Of a DNA stretch of 13,139 nt, positions 4,384-11,395 are shown piece by piece. Positions within the stretch are counted from its first letter, which is position 1; every line of letters starts with the position of its first letter. A program made the position numbers and the translations under genes. Where the stretch lies: assembly GCA_946186725.1 (NCBI GenBank), contig CAMHOI010000009.1:1-13139 (forward strand). The letters run 5' to 3'. Below the pieces are notes generated by a model. The model worked only from the letters and a program-made list of their open reading frames with translations, made no database searches and was not told the origin of the DNA. This stretch comes from an uncultured Clostridia bacterium (GTDB taxonomy: Bacteria; Bacillota; Clostridia; Oscillospirales; Acutalibacteraceae).

Positions 4384-6117
4384 TTAACCTATCCAGTGTA
4401 ATTTTGCAAGGATTTTCGCCAATTTTTCGCCCTTCGGGAGCATCAAAATGTCATTTTCGGTAAAGGTTTTGGTAACGCCGAGGCAAACTGCATAAACAAC
4501 AGCGGCAATTATTATGCAAATTGCAGTAACGACCTTCCCTGCGCCAATGCTGTGTGAGAACAGCAGATGGCTGCCAAAGGCCGCCCCGCCGCAGAGAACA
4601 GCGGCAAAAGCGGGCTTGAAAACGGTAGAAAAGAGACCGAAGCTGACCTTGGTGTACCGCTTGAGGCAGACGAGGTTGGCGATCATGATATAGGCGTAGC
4701 AGACGCCGGTGCCGGCGGGGGCGCCGATGATATTGATCCCTTCGATCCCGACGAGGACGTAGTTGACGGCGATCTTGAGCACCACGCCGACGGCCATGTT
4801 GATGACGGGGAGGTTCTGCTTCCCGATGGCCTGGAGCATACTGGTGGTGGGCACGGCCACGCCCGCGAAAATGGCGGAGAAGCCCAGCACCACCAGCACC
4901 GGCGTGGAGATGACGACCGCGTTGGGCCGGCCGGAAAAGAGCATATTGAGGATGGGGCCGGCCAGCGCCGCGATGCCCACGCCCGCGGGCAGGGAGATGA
5001 CGGAGGAGAGCTTGAGGATGGAGCGCACGTTCTCCCCCACGCTGTGAGCGTCCTCACTTGCCCAGGCGGTGCACAGGGTGGGGATGGTGCTCACGCCGAT
5101 CACGGCGGTGATGGTCGGCACGAGGTTGTACAGAGAGTAGGCAAAGCCCGTATAACACCCGTAGAGGTAATTGGCGCCCTCCGCGGGATCGGGGTAGAAC
5201 ACGCCGACGCCGAACTGCTCCTCGATGAGATGGGGATGTGCGGTCAGCAGGGTGGTCAGCCGGGCCTTGACGGTGATCAGGTCGATCAGCGCGGCGACGT
5301 CCCGCACCAGAGAGCCGATGACGATGGGCACGGCGATGATGATAAGACTCTTAAGCAGGATACCGGTGCCGTCCGCCTCGGGCGCGGCCGCCAGCTCCTC
5401 CTCGGTGATGCCGTCGCCCATGCGGCGATGGCGCAGGATCAGATAGATCGCGCCCACGGCCGAGCCGAGGGTGACGCCCAACACCGCGCCGCCCGCCGAG
5501 AAGGGGGCCGCCTGGTCCTGGGTCATGCCCAACTTTTCGGTGCATACGTAGAGCGTGCCGCCCGCCAGCACCAGGCCGACGATCAGCTTGCCCGCCGCCT
5601 CGATGACCTGGGACACGGCGGTGGGGTACATATTGCGCAGGCCCTCGTAGTAGCCGCGATAGCTGGACATCACGCAGCAGAAAAACACGGAGAAGGCGAT
5701 CAGCCCCGTCGCGTAGACGTTGCCGGTCAGATCGGTGATGCCGAAGAGGTCGCGGAAGGGCTGATGAAAGAAGTAGAAGTAGGCGAACACCAGCAGCAGG
5801 ACGGTGCCCACCGTGCCGGTGATGAGAAAGGCGCGTTGGGCGATGCGCAGGATCTTGCGGGTGTTCTTATAGTGCATATGCGCCGCCGACTCCGCGACCA
5901 TGCGGGAAACGGCGACGGGCAGACCCGCCATGGCCAACGAATAGACCGGCAGGTAGATGGTGTAAGCGGTGTTGTAGTACCCGCTGCCCGACTCGCCGAG
6001 GATGTTGGCGAGCGGGATCTTGTAAATGGCGCCCAGCACCTTGACCAGCAGGGTCGCCACCGCGAGGATCAGCGACCCCTGCACGAGGTTCTGCTGATGA
6101 CGCTTCCGTATGCCCAT
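4384..6117 (-). CDS. MOP-superfamily oligosaccharide/lipid flippase (SpoVB/YtgP/YabM-like)
   Basis: A 577-residue polytopic membrane protein of the polysaccharide-synthesis branch of the MOP exporter superfamily, which includes MurJ-type lipid II flippases and SpoVB. The N-terminus, NLVQGSLILAVATLLVKVLG then IYKIPLANILGESGSGYYNT (about 10-50), is characteristic of the SpoVB/YtgP group. Further hydrophobic segments (for example about 97-117, 133-155, 253-275) are spaced through the protein, consistent with about 14 helices. I use the ATG at 6117: AAGGAG lies close before it, and the conserved sequence begins there. The frame is open 213 bases further upstream, but that stretch crosses a terminator and the end of another gene. 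Its position before mazG and rqcP matches B. subtilis yabM. Whether it flips lipid II, another wall precursor or a spore-specific substrate cannot be told from sequence. Confidence 0.88.
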   Translation of the reverse strand: MGIRKRHQQNLVQGSLILAVATLLVKVLGAIYKIPLANILGESGSGYYNTAYTIYLPVYSLAMAGLPVAVSRMVAESAAHMHYKNTRKILRIAQRAFLITGTVGTVLLLVFAYFYFFHQPFRDLFGITDLTGNVYATGLIAFSVFFCCVMSSYRGYYEGLRNMYPTAVSQVIEAAGKLIVGLVLAGGTLYVCTEKLGMTQDQAAPFSAGGAVLGVTLGSAVGAIYLILRHRRMGDGITEEELAAAPEADGTGILLKSLIIIAVPIVIGSLVRDVAALIDLITVKARLTTLLTAHPHLIEEQFGVGVFYPDPAEGANYLYGCYTGFAYSLYNLVPTITAVIGVSTIPTLCTAWASEDAHSVGENVRSILKLSSVISLPAGVGIAALAGPILNMLFSGRPNAVVISTPVLVVLGFSAIFAGVAVPTTSMLQAIGKQNLPVINMAVGVVLKIAVNYVLVGIEGINIIGAPAGTGVCYAYIMIANLVCLKRYTKVSFGLFSTVFKPAFAAVLCGGAAFGSHLLFSHSIGAGKVVTAICIIIAAVVYAVCLGVTKTFTENDILMLPKGEKLAKILAKLHWIG

Positions 6118-6131
6118 AACTCTCTCCTTGC

Positions 6132-6166
6132 AAAAGATGACATGACGGCAGAGCCGCCACGTCATC
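6132..6166 (-). terminator. Rho-independent terminator between the zinc-ribbon gene and the flippase
   Basis: On the minus strand, 6166-6154 pairs with 6148-6136 over 13 bp, including two G-U wobbles, around a 5-base loop. Four U residues (6135-6132) follow directly. The G-U pairs exist only in the minus-strand RNA, which supports this orientation. It begins 15 bases after the zinc-ribbon stop codon and ends 14 bases before the flippase start, almost touching its ribosome-binding site. Confidence 0.75.
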
Positions 6167-6181
6167 CCGCGCGTTTGCTGC

Positions 6182-6538
6182 TTACAGGGGCTTGCCGCAC
6201 TTGCGGCAGAAATCGGAGTCGGCGGGGTTGGCGGCGCCGCAGGCCTCGCACACGCAGTCGCCCTTGGCGTAGGCCAGCTCGGCTTCATACTCCCGCAGGT
6301 GATCCTGCAGCAGTTCGATCTCGTCGACAACGGCCTTGACGGCCTCCTCGTCCACGTTGTCCTCCTTCATACGGCTGAACCACAGACGGCCCAGCACCTC
6401 GTAATCCTTGGACAGCTCGCTCTTGCAGCGGGCGATGTGGAAGCGGGTCTTCTGCGCGTCCAGCACCTCGCCCACCTTTTCCCCGGTGACGTCGATGAGC
6501 TCCTTGGCCCGGATGACGGTATCTTCAAAAACGCCCAT
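6182..6538 (-). CDS. Uncharacterised coiled-coil protein with C-terminal zinc ribbon
   Basis: A 118-residue soluble protein of no known function. The first 92 residues are charged and helical, with likely coiled-coil character (MGVFEDTVIRAKELIDVTGE, then KAVVDEIELLQDHLREYEAE). The C-terminus is a short zinc ribbon: CEAC at 97-100 and CRKC at 111-114 supply four cysteine ligands, with GAANPADSDF between them in the style of the small zinc-ribbon domain. There is no signal peptide or membrane segment. The ATG at 6538 has AAGGAGG 8 bases before it. Unlike its neighbours the gene forms its own unit, with a strong promoter directly upstream and a terminator directly downstream. A role in protein-protein or nucleic-acid binding is only a guess from the fold. 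Confidence 0.85.
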   Translation of the reverse strand: MGVFEDTVIRAKELIDVTGEKVGEVLDAQKTRFHIARCKSELSKDYEVLGRLWFSRMKEDNVDEEAVKAVVDEIELLQDHLREYEAELAYAKGDCVCEACGAANPADSDFCRKCGKPL

Positions 6539-6554
6539 GATCGGTTCCTCCTTG

Positions 6555-6597
6555 ACGGTTCTAACCGTATTCTATCACAGTTTTGCCCGCTTGGCAA
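6555..6597 (-). promoter_or_regulatory. Strong sigma-A promoter with overlapping palindrome, for the zinc-ribbon gene
   Basis: On the minus strand, TTGCCA (6597-6592), a 17-base spacer and TAGAAT (6574-6569) are preceded by TG one base before the -10 (an extended -10). The predicted start, near 6562, falls inside a perfect 6-bp inverted repeat, ACGGTT/AACCGT with a 2-base centre (6555-6568). The repeat could be an operator or a 5'-end stabilising hairpin. AAGGAGG follows. The -35 begins 3 bases after the hemZ stop. Confidence 0.85.
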
Positions 6598-6600
6598 CCA

Positions 6601-8073
6601 TTAAACCAGCGGATGCCGCCCGTAAAAGCCGGCCACGGCCTCCTTGCGGGCGAGGATCTCGTCGAAACGGGAGAGGTACTCGTAGGGGTACTTGAAGTTG
6701 AACACCCGCTCGATGAAGCCGTCGGCGGCGCGCAGCTTGGTCACCGCGCCCGCGCCGCAGGCGAGGATGGAATGCGTCTCATCCATGATGAAGACGTTGT
6801 AGCGGCCCTCAAAGCCGGGCTTGGCATAGCCGGTGTTTTCCATATTGCCGACGGTTTTGGATTGGCGGTAGAGGTAATAGGGGAAGAGCCCCGCGCCCGT
6901 CAGCCGGCGGTTGGCCTCGGTCAGCATGCGGTCGACCGTCCGCCCCGCCTCGGCGGCCGGACGGTCGCCGCCCACCGTCATACGGGAGGCACGCTTGAGG
7001 GAAAGGGTGTGCACGGTCACGCTCTCGGGATCGAGGGCGAGCACCCCGTCCAGGGTATGGGAGAAGGAATCGGTGTCGTCCTCCGGCAGGCCGGCGATGA
7101 GATCCATGTTGACGTTGTCGAAGCCCATCTTCCGCGCCAGGGCAAAGGCGTCCAGCGTCTGCTGCGCCGTGTGCCGGCGGCCGATGGCCTCCAGCACCCG
7201 GTCGTTGAGGGACTGCGGGTTGATGGAGATGCGGGTGGCGCCGCCCTTGCGAATGGCGTCCAGCCGCTCGGGGGTAACGGTGTCGGGTCGGCCCGCCTCC
7301 ACCGTGAACTCGCTCGCGCTTTTCAGATCAAAGGAGGCGGCCAGCGCGGCGAACACGCGCGCCAGCTGCCCGGCGGAGAGGGTGGTGGGGGTGCCGCCGC
7401 CCATGTAGACGGTGGACAGCTTCAGCCCCAGCCGATCCGCCAGCGCGCCCGTCGCCCTCAGCTCCTCGCACAGCCGCTCCACGTAGGGCTCGATCAGCTT
7501 GGCCGACCGCTCGACAGAGTGGCTGACGAAGGAGCAGTAGCTGCATCGGGTGGGGCAGAAGGGCACCGAGAAATACAAGCTGAAATGGTCGCTGCGGGAG
7601 GTGGAGAGGATGGCCTCCTCCCCCGCCTGCGCGGCCAGACAGAGATCGATCTTCTCATCGCGGCAGAGCAGCTCCTCACGGAAGTACCGTCTGGCGCCCT
7701 CGGCGCCCATCTCCTCGCTCAGGCGGCGCATCAGCTTGCCCGGGCGCACCCCCGTCAGGATGCCCCAGGGCGGCCGCGCCCCCGTCGCTTGGCAAAGCAG
7801 GCCGAAGAGGAGGACGGCCAGCCGCCGTTCACAGGTCTCGTCGTCGGCGCCGGCGGGCAGGCGCTCGCTCGCTTCCTCCGCAAAGCCGTCCCGACGAAAG
7901 CCCGCCGTCAGCGTCACGCCGTCCCGCCCGGTCCGGCGGGCCGCCAACGCGGCAAAGCCGTCCTCCGCCCCCGGCGCGGCGTCGCAGACGTCGATGCGCT
8001 CAAAGGGGAAGAAGAGACGGCAAAGATTTTCCAATTCGTAACGGAATCCGTTTCCGATCAAACAGAGTTTCAT
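6601..8073 (-). CDS. hemZ: HemZ-type radical SAM coproporphyrinogen dehydrogenase-like protein
   Basis: A 490-residue radical SAM enzyme of the HemN/HemW/HemZ family. The [4Fe-4S] and SAM-binding motif is CPTRCSYC, with Cys173, Cys177 and Cys180 (CX3CX2C). GGGTPTTLS (225-233), the SAM-binding glycine-rich segment, follows, then EAGRPDT (259-265) and NVNMDLIAGLPEDD (320-333). The long N-terminal extension before the radical SAM core (about 165 residues) is what separates HemZ from HemN and HemW. HemZ is described in Bacillus as an oxygen-independent coproporphyrinogen III dehydrogenase, but the clostridial proteins often occur without a full haem pathway, so the true substrate here is uncertain. 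The ATG at 8073 has TGAGGA before it, overlapping the stop of the hydrolase gene. It is the last gene of the recJ-rel-dtd unit; no terminator is visible after it. Confidence 0.88.
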   Translation of the reverse strand: MKLCLIGNGFRYELENLCRLFFPFERIDVCDAAPGAEDGFAALAARRTGRDGVTLTAGFRRDGFAEEASERLPAGADDETCERRLAVLLFGLLCQATGARPPWGILTGVRPGKLMRRLSEEMGAEGARRYFREELLCRDEKIDLCLAAQAGEEAILSTSRSDHFSLYFSVPFCPTRCSYCSFVSHSVERSAKLIEPYVERLCEELRATGALADRLGLKLSTVYMGGGTPTTLSAGQLARVFAALAASFDLKSASEFTVEAGRPDTVTPERLDAIRKGGATRISINPQSLNDRVLEAIGRRHTAQQTLDAFALARKMGFDNVNMDLIAGLPEDDTDSFSHTLDGVLALDPESVTVHTLSLKRASRMTVGGDRPAAEAGRTVDRMLTEANRRLTGAGLFPYYLYRQSKTVGNMENTGYAKPGFEGRYNVFIMDETHSILACGAGAVTKLRAADGFIERVFNFKYPYEYLSRFDEILARKEAVAGFYGRHPLV

Positions 8074-8083
8074 GGCGCTGTCC

Positions 8084-8722
8084 TCACTCCAAAGGGGTCA
8101 GATCGGCTACGTAGGGATTCTCGGCCTTTTCACGGGCGAGGGTGGTCTGAGGCCCATGGCCGGGCAGAAGAAGCAGGTCGTCGGGCAACGCGGTCAGTTT
8201 CCGGAGCGAAGCGCGCATCTGCGCCATGCTTCCGCCCTCGAAATCGGTGCGGCCCACGCTCCCGCGGAAGAGGGTATCCCCCGTCATCAGGCGATCCCCG
8301 ATGCGGTAGCAGACGCTTCCCGGCGTGTGCCCGGGGGTGTGGATCACGTGCACGATGCCCCTGCCGAAGGGGAGTTCTTCCCCGCCTGAAAGGGTGGCGT
8401 CGGGCGAGACCGGCTCCTGCCGGCCGGCGCCGCAAAAGCGGGCGCACAAGCTCGCCTCGGGGGAGGAGAGCATGCCCGCGTCCGCCGCGTGGATCATGAG
8501 CAGGGCACCCGTTTTCCGCTTGCAGGCGGCGGCGCCGAGGATATGGTCGAAGTGACCGTGGGAGAGCAGGATATACTTTACCCGTCCCAGTGCGGCGGCG
8601 CGGGCGACGGCGGGACTGTCCGGCTCACCGGGATCGACGACCAGGCAGTCGCCCGTATCCTCGTCCAGCACAACGTAAGCGTTCTCGTCCATGGAAGGGC
8701 TCGGATAGCATTCAAAGATCAT
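8084..8722 (-). CDS. MBL-fold metallo-hydrolase, glyoxalase II-like (YcbL group)
   Basis: A 212-residue zinc hydrolase of the metallo-beta-lactamase fold. All metal-binding motifs are present: HGHFDH at 55-60, His128 and His132 in HTPGHTPGS (128-136), Asp149 in TGDTLFRGSVGRTDF (147-161), and His189 in PGHGPQT (187-193). GDTLFRGSVGRTDF and the PGHGP end are typical of the short glyoxalase II-like proteins, which lack the C-terminal glutathione-binding domain of true glyoxalase II. A thioester or related hydrolase activity is therefore likely, but the substrate is unknown. The ATG at 8722 overlaps the dtd stop by 4 bases (ATGA), so translation is coupled. The dtd-MBL-hemZ order is common in Clostridia. 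Confidence 0.9.
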   Translation of the reverse strand: MIFECYPSPSMDENAYVVLDEDTGDCLVVDPGEPDSPAVARAAALGRVKYILLSHGHFDHILGAAACKRKTGALLMIHAADAGMLSSPEASLCARFCGAGRQEPVSPDATLSGGEELPFGRGIVHVIHTPGHTPGSVCYRIGDRLMTGDTLFRGSVGRTDFEGGSMAQMRASLRKLTALPDDLLLLPGHGPQTTLAREKAENPYVADLTPLE

Positions 8723-9183
8723 CGTCCCGCCTCCCCGTTCAGCGTCCGGCTGTCCAGCCAGATGGTGACCGGGCCGTCGTTGACCAAAGAGACCGCCATG
8801 TCAGCGCCGAACACGCCCCGCTCGACGGGCACGCCCAAGCCCTCCACCCCGGCGCAGAAGCACTCGTAGAGGGCCTTGGCCCGGACCGGCTCGCAGGCGT
8901 CGGAGAAGGAGGGGCGGTTGCCCTTGCGGCAGTCGGCATAAAGGGTGAACTGGGAGACGATCAGCGCCTGTCCGCCCACGTCGGCGAGGGCGCGGTTCAT
9001 CTTGCCCGCTTCGTCTTCAAACACGCGCAGCGCGACGGTCTTGGCCGCCAGCCGGGCGCAGACGGCCTCGTCGTCCTCGGGGGCGACGCCCAGGAGGATG
9101 AGGAAGCCCTTGCCGATCTCGCCGACGGTCCTGCCGTCGACGGCGACACGCGCCTCGGTCACACGCTGGATGAGCGCACGCAT
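8719..9183 (-). CDS. dtd: D-aminoacyl-tRNA deacylase
   Basis: A 154-residue DTD protein, slightly longer than the usual 145-150. It removes D-amino acids (and glycine mis-attached to tRNA-Ala) from tRNA, acting as a cytoplasmic dimer. Both active-site signatures are intact: SQFTLYAD at 77-84 and NDGPVTIWLDS at 135-145, whose Gly-Pro pair forms the cross-subunit chiral selector. The N-terminus MRALIQRVTEARVAVDG is standard. The ATG at 9183 shares one base with the stop of rel (TGATG), and the gene's end overlaps the next start, so the rel-dtd-hydrolase run is translationally coupled. The rel-dtd pairing is conserved in Bacillus and Clostridia. Confidence 0.95.
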   Translation of the reverse strand: MRALIQRVTEARVAVDGRTVGEIGKGFLILLGVAPEDDEAVCARLAAKTVALRVFEDEAGKMNRALADVGGQALIVSQFTLYADCRKGNRPSFSDACEPVRAKALYECFCAGVEGLGVPVERGVFGADMAVSLVNDGPVTIWLDSRTLNGEAGR

Positions 9184-11357
9184 CAGCCCACCATCCTTTC
9201 GACCGAGTAGACGCCGTTGACGGCGCCGACCTTGCGGATGATGTTCTGCAGATGCTCGGCGCTCTCGACCATCACGGTCAGGTCAATGGCATAGTTGCCG
9301 TCCTTGAGCAGACGGGCATTGATGCCGTGGATCATGACCCGCATGTTGGCGATGACGGTGGTCAGATCGGCCAGCAGGCCCTCCCGGTCAAAGGAAAGCA
9401 CCTGGATGGTGGCGCTGAAGGAGGCGGTCGGCTTCTCGGCCCAGTGGGCGGCGATCCAGCGGCCGGGCTCGTCGCTGTGAGCAATATCCTTGGGCACGTT
9501 GGTGCAGTCCCGCTTGTGGACGGAAACGCCGTGCCCGCGGGTGATGAAGCCGATGATGTCGTCCCCGGGGATGGGGCTGCAGCAGCGGGACAGCTTGATG
9601 GGACAGTTGTCCAGCCCCTCGATGACCACGCCCTCCCCGCTGCTGACGTTCTCCTTGACGGGACGGACGATCTCAGGCACGGGCTTGGGCTTGAAGCGGT
9701 CTCGGATGGCGGGGACCAGATTTTCGAAGTTGACGCCGCCGTAGCCGACCTTGGCGTAAAAATCCTCGGCGGTCTGACAGTGGTTGCGCTCGGTCAGCTC
9801 CCGGATGAGGGTGTCAAACTCCTCGTCGGTCAGATGGAGCTTGGCCTGGCGCAGGGTGCGCTCGACCTCCTCGCGGCCGGTCTCGACGTTCTCGGCGCGG
9901 CGCTCCTTCTTGAACCAGGCGCGGATCTTGTTGCGCGCCTCGCTGGTGCGCACGATCTTCAGCCAGTCGCGGCTGGGGCCGTGCCCCGCCTGGGAGGTGG
10001 TCAGGATCTCCACCACGTCGCCGGTGTTGATCTTGTAGTCCAGGGGGACGATCCTGCCGTCCACCTTGGCGCCGATCATGCGGTTGCCGATGGCGGAGTG
10101 GATGGCGTAGGCGAAGTCGATGACGGTGCTGCCCACGGGCAAGCTGATGACATCCCCCTTGGGGGTAACGCCGAAGATGTCCTCGGGCGCGAGATCGGTC
10201 TTGATGGTGCGCACGATCTCCTCGACGTCGTCGACCTCCTTCTGGTTCTCCAGCAGCTGCCGGATCCAGGCCAACCGCTCCTCAAAGCGGCCGTCGGAGC
10301 CCGACACGCCCTCCTTGTACTTCCAGTGGGCGGCGATGCCGTACTCGGCGGTGTGGTGCATCTCCCAGGTGCGGATCTGCACCTCGAAGGGGGCGCCCTC
10401 CCGGCTGATGACGGTGGTGTGCAGGGAGCGGTACATATTCGGCTTGGGGGTGGAAATGTAGTCCTTGAAGCGGCCGGGGATGGGGCGGAACATCTCGTGA
10501 ATGAGGCCGAGGACGTTGTAGCAGTCGTTGACGGTGTTGACGATGATGCGCACGGCGTAGATGTCGTAGATCTCCTCAAACTGCTTGCCCTGAATGAACA
10601 TCTTGCGGTAGATGCCGTGAACCGATTTGACCCGCCCCTCGATGCTTAAGCCCGGGATGGAGTCGCCGATGCGCTCTGCGATCCTCTTTTTGATAGATTC
10701 GATGAAATCATCCCGGTAGGTGCGATCCTTGTCCAGCCGCTCCCGGATCTCGGCGTAGGCGACGGGGTCAAGGTAACGGATGGCGCGATCCTCCAGCTCC
10801 TCCTTGAGGGCGCGGATGCCCAGCCGGTGCGCGATGGGCGCGTAGATCTCCAGCGTCTCCAGCGATTTTTCCAGCTGCTTTTCCCGCGATTGGGCGTCGA
10901 GGGTGCGCATATTGTGCAGCCGGTCGGCGAGCTTGATGATGATGACGCGGATGTCCTCGTCCATGGCCAGGAGCATCTTGCGCACGTTCTCGGCCTGCTG
11001 CTGCTCCCGGCTGCGGGAGGCCATCTTATTGAGCTTGGTGACGCCCTCGACGAGATTGGCGACCGAATCGCCGAAGGCGCGCCGGATGTCCTCGTCAGTC
11101 ATCTCGGTGTCCTCGATGGCGTCGTGCAGAAGAGCGGCAAGGACGGACTCGGTGTCCATGCCCAGCGAGATGACGATGCAGGCCACGCTCAGCGGGTGAG
11201 TGAAATAGGGCTCGCCCGAAAGGCGCTTCTGCCCCTCGTGCGCGGCCCTGGCCATGTCGTAGGCGCGGCGGATGGCCTCCACGTTGTAGTCCTCCTGCCG
11301 GGCGCCCATGGCCTCGGTCAGACGCTCAAACCGCATCTCCTCTTCAACGTTGTCCAC
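9183..11357 (-). CDS. relA: Bifunctional (p)ppGpp synthetase/hydrolase (Rel)
   Basis: A 724-residue long Rel/SpoT protein that makes and degrades (p)ppGpp in the stringent response on the ribosome. Domains in order: the HD hydrolase, with FTHPLSVA (about 52-59), LLHDAIEDTE (76-85) and KLADRLHNMRTL (142-153), so the hydrolase looks active; the synthetase, with YDIYAVRIIV and GRFKDYISTPKPNMYRSLHT; TGS (about 395-455); a Cys-rich CC domain, CPIKLSRCCSPIPGDDI (585-601); and ACT (about 650-724). The RFKD motif is the form seen in bifunctional Rel, in contrast to the EFDD-type motif of synthetase-only RelA. I start at the GTG at 11357, because AAAGGGAGG sits 8 bases before it. The GTG at 11366 overlaps that ribosome-binding site. 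It starts 38 bases after recJ; apt, often found between them, is absent. Confidence 0.95.
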   Translation of the reverse strand: MDNVEEEMRFERLTEAMGARQEDYNVEAIRRAYDMARAAHEGQKRLSGEPYFTHPLSVACIVISLGMDTESVLAALLHDAIEDTEMTDEDIRRAFGDSVANLVEGVTKLNKMASRSREQQQAENVRKMLLAMDEDIRVIIIKLADRLHNMRTLDAQSREKQLEKSLETLEIYAPIAHRLGIRALKEELEDRAIRYLDPVAYAEIRERLDKDRTYRDDFIESIKKRIAERIGDSIPGLSIEGRVKSVHGIYRKMFIQGKQFEEIYDIYAVRIIVNTVNDCYNVLGLIHEMFRPIPGRFKDYISTPKPNMYRSLHTTVISREGAPFEVQIRTWEMHHTAEYGIAAHWKYKEGVSGSDGRFEERLAWIRQLLENQKEVDDVEEIVRTIKTDLAPEDIFGVTPKGDVISLPVGSTVIDFAYAIHSAIGNRMIGAKVDGRIVPLDYKINTGDVVEILTTSQAGHGPSRDWLKIVRTSEARNKIRAWFKKERRAENVETGREEVERTLRQAKLHLTDEEFDTLIRELTERNHCQTAEDFYAKVGYGGVNFENLVPAIRDRFKPKPVPEIVRPVKENVSSGEGVVIEGLDNCPIKLSRCCSPIPGDDIIGFITRGHGVSVHKRDCTNVPKDIAHSDEPGRWIAAHWAEKPTASFSATIQVLSFDREGLLADLTTVIANMRVMIHGINARLLKDGNYAIDLTVMVESAEHLQNIIRKVGAVNGVYSVERMVG

Positions 11358-11365
11358 AGCGGTCA

Positions 11366-11374
11366 CCTCCCTTT
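11366..11374 (-). promoter_or_regulatory. Ribosome-binding site that sets the rel start
   Basis: AAAGGGAGG on the minus strand is 8 bases before the GTG at 11357. The longer candidate frame would start at the GTG at 11366, which uses the last G of this site itself, so that start is unlikely. Confidence 0.75.
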
Positions 11375-11395
11375 CTTACGGTGTTCGTCCTGATG

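Noticed and set aside
2976..4463. Long plus-strand open frame of 495 codons opposite rqcP, hup and mazG
   Set aside because: It is antisense to genes with clear family motifs, its translation resembles no family, and it arises from GC-biased third codon positions. The same applies to the plus-strand frames at 4567-6339, 6583-8499, 9252-10649 and 133-1293.
6118..6330. A 71-codon N-terminal extension of the flippase gene
   Set aside because: It crosses the terminator at 6132-6166 and the end of the zinc-ribbon gene, and encodes nothing family-like. The ATG at 6117 has AAGGAG and begins the conserved sequence.
6582..6597. TTGCC/GGCAA inverted repeat after the hemZ stop, as a possible hemZ terminator
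   Set aside because: The stem is only 5 bp and is followed by A residues, not U, on the transcribed strand. It overlaps the -35 box and spacer of the zinc-ribbon promoter.
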